A stretch of 64,000 nt of DNA from Tetragonia tetragonoides (taxonomy: Eukaryota; Streptophyta; Magnoliopsida; Caryophyllales; Aizoaceae). The DNA is taken from positions 32,971,501 through 33,035,500 of the forward strand of contig CM076140.1 in assembly GCA_038025085.1 (NCBI GenBank). Direction: 5' to 3'. Shown one piece after another: positions 56,194 through 64,000 of this stretch. The notes beneath the pieces are model-generated. The model had not been told where the DNA came from and did no database searches. It saw nothing but the letters and a program-made list of their open reading frames with translations. The first letter of the stretch is position 1; every line of letters begins with the position of its first letter. A program made the translations under genes and the position numbers.

Positions 56194-57170
56194 CTAAACA
56201 TCGATGGGGTTTTGCTTCAATCCAGGAGGCGTATCATAATCATCCTTCATCGTTGGCTTCATCTCCCTACATGGCATGTAAGGATGTGCGTAGTCTCTAA
56301 ACTTTTGAGGCATGAAGCGCCTTCTAAATTTATCCATAAGCTTACACTTTTTTTACCAGCAGCTCTCATAGATGTCCTTCAGAGCAGGCACTAAAATGTG
56401 GTTAACCTTCCACTCAAACTCAGACAAGCATAGCTCATTGCCCAAACCCTTGAAACATAGCGCCCATCACTCGCCTTTTCTATACTTTTCATTGTTGATG
56501 TAGAAACTCTTCAATACCACATCGTCGTACTTCTCCTTGAGACCTCTCCAAGGATGAATGTTGGGTAACCCAACAAGTGAGAGTTCTACGCAAAAACATT
56601 GGTGTGTCCTCGTACGGTCCTCATAATCGTAACGCTGGATCATAGTGTATGCACGATGGACATAGGCACGGATGTCATCTAACTCGGCATCAGTGGTAAA
56701 GAATGGCTCCACAGGAGGAGACACATCAGCAGGAGGCAAAAGAGGTAAAGAGTTGTCGCTTTCATCACCAATATCCTCTAAATCTGGCATGCTAGGTTAA
56801 TCAGGGACTCCGGCTCCATACTCGAACCGCATCTCGAGATCGACAGGGTTAGGATTTCAGCAGGAGAATCGTCATCCTCAGGTTCAGACTCAGAAGGTTC
56901 CTCCTCATACTCAGGATCCTTATTGGTTTCCAAGTCATGATTGATGTCGATTGGCACGTCGCCATCATGACCACCATCCGCGGCTTGGTCCATTTCGTGC
57001 ACGTCATGGCCGTGTGCCACAGGCATGGCTGCGGCGTCGTCGTTCTCGTTGTGCATTGGCTTGCTGTCCGAGGAATGCACATATTTCACCTCGTGTTCAG
57101 GTGCGACAATTGTAGCACACGGTTTCCTACCTTTTGTTGACTTCATCACGGTCAAACGAGTAATTCTCAT
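56194..57170 (-). pseudogene. Unrecognised ORF between primer binding site and gag
   Basis: Starts at ATG 57170, 176 bp after the primer binding site. The first 130 codons end in an acidic stretch (EEEPSESEPEDDDSP). After a frameshift near 56785 it continues with DAELDDIRAYVHRAYTMIQR, VGLPNIHPWRGLKEKYDD, then, past a TGA at 56467, WALCFKGLGNELCLSEFEW and, past a TAA near 56356, FRRRFMPQKFRDYAHPYMP. The long collinear reading across two stops suggests a former protein of about 320 residues. I do not recognise the family. It is sense to gag. Confidence 0.5.
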
Positions 57171-57345
57171 CTACAAAAGGGCAATCAAACAATAATAACA
57201 TTTAAATCACAAACAAGGTGATTTCAAATAATTCCTAACTTCTAGGACTACTACGCTCAACGGCTTTAATTAAATTTTATTTTCCCTAAAATGAAACTAA
57301 TCTTAATTAATTAATTTATTAATCATATGCAACCTTCTAAACCTA

Positions 57346-58699
57346 GGGCTATGACACCATTTGTAACACCCCCGAATTTACATTGATTTCCTGGGAGCTA
57401 TCGACGTCGTTGTGCACGACTCGACACCATTGAACCGTCCCAAAACCCGAGGGGTGCTACTGCAACATTTATCGCTAGGGAGTAAATGCTAAGCAGAAAG
57501 AAAAGCTAGGTATCAAAATGGAGCAAACTAAACAAAATAAAACGAATTAAAACATTAATATCAGAGTTGTCTATAGAGTGAACTTAAGTACATTAAAAAG
57601 TTATTACAACTTTGCCTTCTAAGGTACAAATCAAAATCCCACAAACTTAAAGAATTAAACAGTCTAGAGAACAAGCCCACATCTAAACTCCAAGGCTACA
57701 CGTCCTCACTCAGGAACACTTTCACATTGGTTTCCGTGATGGAAACAAGGTACACAAGAAAAGAGAAGAAACAAAAGAAAACAAAAATCCGATAAACCAA
57801 ATAAACCTTGTCCATACCCAGTAAAAACACTTTTGCAAACCTTACCTGGGTTTTAGAAGAATCATTGAAATTCATTTGCATGCACAAGTAATCACACATT
57901 CAAGCACACGCATACTCGATATTCAATTACATGCAAATCTTGCTTTAGTGATCAACTCAACACAACTAGGCAATCCATCTTGATTAGAGTAATAAGAGAG
58001 TGAATAGAACAACGATTAGCCATACTGTTCATCGATTGGTATTGACATGCCATGTACTTACTCTAGTGTATATTCACACTATCTTGAACATAATAATCGA
58101 TACGTAGATAATTAACAAATAGGGAATGATCCATCTCGAATATGCTACGAGGTGTCCATAAGTAATTTGGGAATCACGCATCCCTAGATTACATCAATTA
58201 AATACAGTCTCTATTGCTCGACTACTCCTAGAGATCCATTAGGAGTCTTATTCCCATTTACAATTCAATTCACATAATTTGCATTGGTTGAATTAGTGGT
58301 ACAACGAGACCACGACTTACTACTTCATTTCATGCTTATGACAATGAATAGTAAATAAAAAGGATAATGACATTTATGCATATTAAGAATAACATGCCTT
58401 GACGAATAAATATTGCAATCATGCTCACATATATGTTTAACGAAATTTCGACAGCACTTTGACAGTGAAACATGATATCCAAAGTTTCACATTCAACAAA
58501 TACATCCAACAATGTATAATAGGTGCTCATTAGCACTCAATAATAACATATTACAATTAGCACATATAATATGGCATAATAAATAATACTAACAATCCAA
58601 CATGACCATACTTATTCAATAATTAGCATATGAACGAATTCATTAACGAAACTTCATAAACTCAACATGCTCATTATAATTTTAGTTACAACGAAGTAT
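57346..58699 (-). repeat. Chromovirus primer binding site and LTR
   Basis: The LTR ends in GGGGGTGTTACA at 57362. Its right border is not visible because A6 begins at 58700. No gene; AT-rich. Confidence 0.5.
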
Positions 58700-59841
58700 T
58701 GTACGGACCCGGGACTTTTGGCCTCGCTCCACGGAGTGTGTCCTTATAGAAAATTTGTAAGCTGGGGGCTTTAGACAAGTTCAAGGAACCGTCGAGTTAG
58801 AAAAGCTTTAGAAAAGACTTGAATTGAATAAAAACCATGAAAGAGGTAACAAATCTGCTATCAGCGTTTTATCGAATGGACAAATCGAAGGGACAACCCA
58901 TTAGCACGATAAGTGAACTAATCATGTTTTTAGAAAGACTCCCGCTCATATAGAACATATGAGTACCCTAGAATAAAGGGTTTGGGGACAAAGGTACGAA
59001 GTGCGAAGGTGTTAGGCACCTAACTCGCCCGTTTTATGATGGCCTCTACTAACTCAAGTTTGCTTAATAATTTAAAGACATGATTCCCACACAAACCAGA
59101 TTAACAACCTAGATTAGAATATTAATTGGTTCATCACAAGCATCACAATATTTATTATTGACCCTGGTTTAGACATGCATTCGATTGGCAAGTTAAGCAT
59201 TACAACGACTAGAGATGCTTGGAATTGAAAGACAATATTTAGTAGGCAATAAAAGACATGATTGGCATGATATCTACATTATGACTACTAGAAATTAAAC
59301 AATTAAGCAATTAATTTGATTTGATCCCTCATGAGTTTAGTACCTGAACTTTAGGTTATAAAACAAATGAATAGTGAAAATAGATCACAAGCAAAGAATA
59401 AATTTGGAAGAAAGAGGGATAAGCTCGAGAGTACTCAAATGAAACTAATTAGTGAAAAAGTTCTTTCTTGCTTATGTTTTCCGGTCAGAGAAATCCCCCT
59501 TGCCTCTTTCTCAGAAGTAGCACTGGAGAGTTGTCCCTTACCCCAGTTGTACACTCTCTTCGTTCTACGAACTCTTGTTGATTCTGAAATTTGATTCTGA
59601 AAGACGGTTTTACCCTCGGTTAGCAACTTGGCAACCGGGAGTCGGAAAAACACACGAGAGGTGTCGTTGGAAAGCTCTTGAACGGGGCTTTTGAATGTGA
59701 CTGAAAGGAAGGAGTGATCAAGGAAAAACCTGAGACCTTATTTTACCTATCAAAGCAAAAGTAGCATTCAAGTTTATAAATTACTCCTTTCATCATCGGG
59801 CTTTTGCCGAAAAATCTGAAGATGCTTTTTTGGTGACTATG
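58700..59841 (-). repeat. Family A 3' LTR of A6, promoter region replaced
   Basis: Starts at about 59841 (CATAGTCACC, a decayed TGTAGACGCC) and ends CCGTACA at 58700. Between about 59425 and 59593, where other copies have the TGACG palindrome, GC motif and TATA box, there is unrelated sequence. Confidence 0.75.
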
Positions 59842-60262
59842 GAAACCCCCACTTTGATCGAACTTGAGTAAAAGCGAATATCAAAGTATTCCAATGGCGA
59901 CATGCAGGATGCTAATGTGCGCATCGTGTGAGGGTGTACAATATGCATGCATATGAAGGCAAACCTGAATTGGGAGATGCTCGTGGCGCGCTAAGATTTC
60001 ATCTCTGTGAATACAAGAAATACAAAGGTAATGGTTAGCAGGGCAAACAATGCTCGGGGAAGGTGTTCATGCCTGCAAGGGACCTCTATTCAGAGTCAAT
60101 GAAAAAGTTAGTGACACTTTGAGAATGATTAATGTAGAATGCTTCAACAAACTGTGACTAAGCACAACTCGGCGGATGCCGAGATTCTGTCCCTGCACGA
60201 GAAACGAAAAAGTCGACGAGACAACGCAATCAAAATGACGGCTGTAAATGGGAAATAACACT
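59842..60262 (-). other. Polypurine tract and 3' untranslated region of A6
   Basis: The tract is AAAGTGGGGGTTTC (minus, 59855-59842). The region matches 8238-8743 of A1, including the CTCGGC..GCCGAG hairpin near 60169. The 64-bp repeats and GC motif are absent. Confidence 0.6.
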
Positions 60263-60833
60263 TGTATAAATGCTATATGGGACTGTTGCCGCTCTCTTTG
60301 AGAAGGACCGAGTCTCCTTACCGAGGCTATGGGGAGCTTTGACTGAGCAGGGGCTTACTGAGGACCAGCGGGCCCGTATCTTTTTAGCCTATCTATTGGG
60401 GGGGATCATTTTTGCCCTGAAGAAGAGTGTATGTCAGGTTGGCTTTCTGACATGTTTGGATGACATGACCAAAGTACATGAATACAACTTTGGTGCTCCT
60501 CCGTATCCTTCCTTGGTGTGATGGTGTCGTCAGGCTTGTAGGCCTAAGCCGACGAGTCGGAGGGCGTCTATCACTGGCCCGTGGAAGATACTGGAGGTAG
60601 GCATATAATATTTTTATTCTTTGTGTATATGCATATTTTTGTAGTAGACCCGTATTTGATTGTTCCTGCTTGCATGGTAGCTGTGGTTTTTTGAGTATTT
60701 TCCAACTTTCGGTCCTTATCGTCCTGGTTTGAGGATATTCCCACTGGGTTCCCGGTGGTTTGGTAGAGACAGTCGTCTGTTTTCTTCTTTGAAGGATTTT
60801 CGGGTCACTTTTGAGAGTCGGTTCGCGTCCGAG
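60263..60833 (+). pseudogene. PMD gene fragment, A6
   Basis: Exon 2 part with VSLPRLWGALTEQGLTEDQR, IFLAYLLGGIIFALKKS and MTKVHEYNFGAPPYPSL, then a stop; exon end GGAG before GTAGGC at about 60595. Exon 3 with LWFFEYFPTFGPYRPGL ends at donor GTATGT (60834). Exon 1 and later exons are missing. It is antisense to the element. Confidence 0.65.
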
Positions 60834-60869
60834 GTATGTTGCCTTTGACTTATATGTGTATATATATAT

Positions 60870-62381
60870 ATTTTTTGGTTCAATATATGTTTTAAGCCTG
60901 TAATATATTTCCAATACATATGTACAACTGCTAAATACACTAAGCTATGATTACCAAAAGAAAAATACACTAAGTTATGAAAAAGCAATAAAATAAAATA
61001 AAATATATGGCTCATAAATATCCTAGTGAAAACTACTTCGTGTTTCTGCCTCCGCTCTTTGAAATATTTGCTACAAAACCATTCTCGAGCTTCAATCTAG
61101 TGGTGTCCCTATGCAGCTATGCTCCCTTGTACCTAAAGGATTCCCAACCGAACCACTTAAACAACAAGCAACACCACCGTGAACTAAGATGAACCTGTAC
61201 AAAACCTATGTGAACATGCACAACTATAGCAGCATCAATTATTCTGACCTGCAGTACATACTAGGAGGATATCAAAGTGAGCATTTTCGATGCAAGTAGC
61301 ATCATAAGATGGTGACATAGTGTGTAGAAATGTTTCTTAGATTCATAATTGTATTAGAAAAAAATAGAATAAAGAAAAACAAAAGGTTGTTGCAAGTAAA
61401 AAACCTCTTACCTTCTTCTCAGTATCATCTTGGTGAAGATGTGTCAAATATATTAAGATTTCCCTCATAATCTGCACAAATCAGTTTTAAACAGCTGCAG
61501 AGTCAAATAAGAGAGTCAGACCAAAGTGAAAAAAACAGAACTGTTAAACTAAAGGCATATTATCTGTCCATCCCAATCAAAACTCACTAATGGCAGCACA
61601 TAATAAACTTCAAATGAATAAACACATAATGTTCTTGCTAAACTTAGGACAAGAATCAAAGCTATACGATTATATACAGAGCCAACACACTTTTCAAATC
61701 GCACGATCTCAAAAAGAATTGAACTTGTGCTACATATAAACAATAGATCTGCAACTAAAATTCCCAAACATTTCTAACTCCGATATATACATGGCAAACC
61801 CTAAAAACGAAATTAAAAGGGAATATATACATGGCAAGCCATAGAAACAAAATTGAAAGGGAATTGGGAATTTCAATCTCAATTGACGGTACTTCAATCT
61901 CAATCGACTTACCAATCGTCTTCTTCAAGCACCACTGTTAGGAAAACCCTAGATTCCAGAAGGAGAGAGAAAAACGAGATACGCATTTCTACAAGAACTA
62001 AAACGAAGTGAGAGTTTCTACTGATTGTCGATTGCCTAAAGAGAGAGAAGGAATGAGATGAGTTTGCACCATTGGGACATAAGTTGAGAGGTTCACTGAG
62101 CAGTTCTAAATCGCAAGAGAGAGAGGAGAGAGAGGGTAAGAGAGTGGGCGTAATCCAGTAACATACTTTTGGGCCTGTGTACTTTTGGGCCTGTGAATTC
62201 CGCGTCTAATTATGGTCCAAATGTAGTTCCACTTCATTAAAATATTTCGACACTTTTTGTTTTCGAAAGACCAACTAGAACAATTAAAGCGTCGTAATAT
62301 TTTCCGCGAGGAGAATTACATAATGACGAATTGAAAACGTCTTTATCGAAATGTCTTTAATTGAGTTGTTTTCTAGTAGTG
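60870..62381 (-). mobile_element. CACTA transposon end with possible captured gene 5' region
   Basis: Read from the right, it begins CACTACTAGAAAACAACTC at 62381, the standard CACTA terminus, followed by TTAAAGAC/AAGACG subterminal repeats. The other terminus was not found, so the left limit is approximate. Around 61900-62120 the minus strand looks like a plant 5' UTR: purine/CT-rich runs and a possible donor (GGTAAG near 61908). No transposase is recognised. Confidence 0.5.
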
Positions 62382-63651
62382 AATGTCGGTGTTTTGTTTC
62401 CATTCCCTGGTGAACTCATGAGCCTTCTTCCTCCGGCCCTTATAATGATCATCCACAGTGTGCGGTAAGAGAGGTTGTTGTCCTATGACAACTTCGAAAG
62501 GACTCTTGTTGGACGAGGAGCTCTTCTGAGAGTTGAAGCAGAGTTGGGCTACATCTAGTAGTCTAACTCATTCTCTCTAGTTGGCGCTCACGAAGTGTAG
62601 AGGGTATTCTTCGAGGAGCCCTTTGAATCTTTCTGTCTGTCCGTCCATCTGGGGATGGTATGCTAAAGACATGTTCACCTCTGACCTGAGAAGCTTGAAG
62701 AGTTCACCCCAAAAGATACCTGTGAACCGAGGGTCTCGGTCACTCACAATCCTTCTAGGTAGCCCCTAGTACTTGACAATGTATTTGAAGAAGAGGACGA
62801 CTGTCTCTTCTGCTCCAGTAGCTTTCGGCATTGGGATGAAAGTGGCATACTTCGAGAATCGATCCACTATCACCATACTCGCCAACAAGGGCCCGACCTT
62901 CGGTAACCCGTTGATGAAGTCCATGGAGACACTCTCCCATGGTCTAGTCGGCACTGCGAGTGGGTTAAGCAAGCCGCTCGGCTTGTCTTGCTGACACACG
63001 ACACACGTTCGAGTGTAGCTCATTACGTCCTCCTTCATCTGGGACCAGAAGTACCCTTGTTTTAACAAACTCAAGGTTCGCTGCCACCCTGGATATCCTG
63101 CCCAAAGGGTGTCATGACATTCACTCAACAATTTTCTCCGAAGACCCTCGTCCTTGGGAACATATAACCTATGTCCCTTTTTGAAGATAAGGTCATCTTC
63201 TATCCAGAATCGTCGCATTTTCCCTTCTTTAATGTGCTGTTGGATGGTCTTCGCCATCGTATCTTGACCCAGATGTTGCTTGATCTGGTCGCGGATTGTA
63301 GTGGCCATACAGACTTGCCGACAAGTGAGCCATTTGCTTCAAGGCAACAAAGTCAGTCGAGGACCTTGTTGTTGACCCCAGCTCGGTATGTAAACTCCAC
63401 ATCAAATTCCGCCAAAGATTCCTGCCACTGAGCTTGTCGATTGGTGAGTCTTGTTTGGGGTAAGAAGTGGCTTGCCGCTGTGTTGTCTATGCGAACAAGG
63501 AACTTCGAACCCAGAAGGTAGTGTCTCCAGACCCTTAAGCAATGTACAATTTCCAGTAACTCATTCTCTTGAGCGGCATACCGTCTCTCGGCCCCATTCA
63601 GCTTGCGGCTCTTGAAAGCAACCAGGTGCCCTCCTTGAAGAAGTACTCCCC
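62382..63651 (-). pseudogene. Chromovirus pol fragment: RNase H and integrase
   Basis: From the right: RNase H (VLLQGGHLVAFKSRKLNGAE, RIDNTAASHF), a zinc-binding region with CHDTLWAGYPGWQRTL and CVVCQQDKP, an integrase core with SMDFINGLPKVGP and DRFSKYATFIPMP, and the end AYHPQMDGQTERF containing the catalytic Glu. Stops near 63330 and 62770 break it. It is cut by A7 at 63652 and by the CACTA end at 62381. Confidence 0.75.
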
Positions 63652-64000
63652 TGTAGAAGCCAAAAAAGCGCATTCAGATTTCTCCGCAAAAGCCCGATGA
63701 TGAAATGAGTAATTTATAAACTTGAACGCTATTTTTACTTCGATAGTCAAGATAAGGTCTCAGGTTTTCCTCTAAACACTCCTTTATTCCAATCCCATCA
63801 AAAGCCCCGTTCAAGAGAGCTTTCCAACGATACCTCTCATGCCTCTTTTCGACTCCCGGTCGCCAAGTTGCGATTCAGGGGTAGAACCATCTTTTACCGT
63901 CCAAGGGTAAAACGGTCTTTTCATATTTTTCGGAATACGAAAATTCCTCCGTAAAATAAAAATAGACTGGATGTCGTCATTATGACGACATCCAGCTGAC
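63652..64000 (+). repeat. Family A LTR, A7, cut by the window edge
   Basis: Starts TGTAGAAGCC directly next to chromovirus RNase H DNA, with no polypurine tract before it, so it is the 5' LTR of a plus-oriented element. It matches 8744 onward and ends in the TGACG palindrome at about 63968-63996. Confidence 0.8.

Larger units (their letters stand above)
55236..58699 (-). mobile_element. Chromovirus-like Ty3/gypsy element, 5' part
   Basis: LTR remnant (58699-57362), primer binding site (57359-57346, TGGTGTCATAGCCC, a variant of the initiator-Met type TGGTATCAGAGCC), an unusual ORF, then gag cut by A5. Its LTR is cut on the other side by A6. Confidence 0.6.
58700..60860 (-). mobile_element. 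Tat-lineage family A element A6, 3' part
   Basis: 3' LTR (59841-58700), polypurine tract (59855-59842), 3' untranslated region and a PMD fragment on the plus strand. The right end is lost near 60860. Confidence 0.7.

Noticed and set aside
61730..61915. Small minus-strand gene near the CACTA end
   Set aside because: Short AT-rich frame with an internal repeat and no recognisable product.
1..64000. Host genes, tRNA or rRNA
   Set aside because: Every longer frame with family resemblance belongs to a transposable element, and I saw no tRNA or rRNA pattern. A small host exon could still be missed by eye.

Overview
This window is plant nuclear DNA, most likely from a eudicot, and consists almost entirely of transposable elements. 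I found no host protein-coding gene, tRNA or rRNA that I could support. The evidence for a plant is the element types: Tat-lineage Ty3/gypsy retrotransposons with two RNase H domains, plant mobile domain (PMD) and DUF7745-like proteins, an L1-type LINE with a DUF4283-like ORF1, chromovirus fragments and a CACTA terminus. Every coding region carries stops, frameshifts or truncations, so the features are annotated as pseudogenes.

Layout, left to right. B1 (+), 1-5523: 3' part of a family B Tat element. A1 (+), 5547-8743: 3' part of a family A element. LTR of family A, 8744-10540, shared by A1 and A2. A2 (+), 10541-23081: gag, integrase and duplicated antisense genes. B2 (-), 23085-38575: the most complete element, with gag, protease, RT, two RNase H domains and integrase on the minus strand and two genes on the plus strand. 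A4 (-), 38576-44555. C1 (+), 44556-about 52360: family C, its LTR split by a 5-kb LINE at 46744-51795. A5 (-), about 52361-55235: LTR and gag. Chromovirus-like 5' end (-), 55236-58699, with an extra ORF before gag. A6 (-), 58700-about 60860. CACTA end, about 60870-62381. Chromovirus pol (-), 62382-63650. A7 LTR (+), 63652 to the window end.

The unifying theme is a two-gene antisense cassette in the 3' half of the Tat elements. Gag-pol runs one way. Behind integrase, on the opposite strand, lie a DUF7745-like gene, which converges on integrase, and a multi-exon PMD gene, whose promoter faces the 3' LTR. Families A and B carry both genes; only the PMD first exon remains in family C. A GC-rich motif based on GCCGC/GCGGC occurs upstream of the TATA box in the LTR and again upstream of the antisense genes. 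Its version is family-specific: in A it is the palindrome GCCGCTAGCGGC. Between the PMD promoter and the polypurine tract each family has its own tandem repeat of about 64-66 bp.

Family A copies A2 and A4 share a deletion of protease, RT and RNase H. A4 and A5 also lack the capsid core of gag. They look like a non-autonomous lineage that kept its antisense genes. Extra Ty3/gypsy ORFs and retrotransposon-borne PMDs have been reported before. The pairing with DUF7745, the shared promoter motif and the conserved block between the convergent genes are the points I consider most worth following up.
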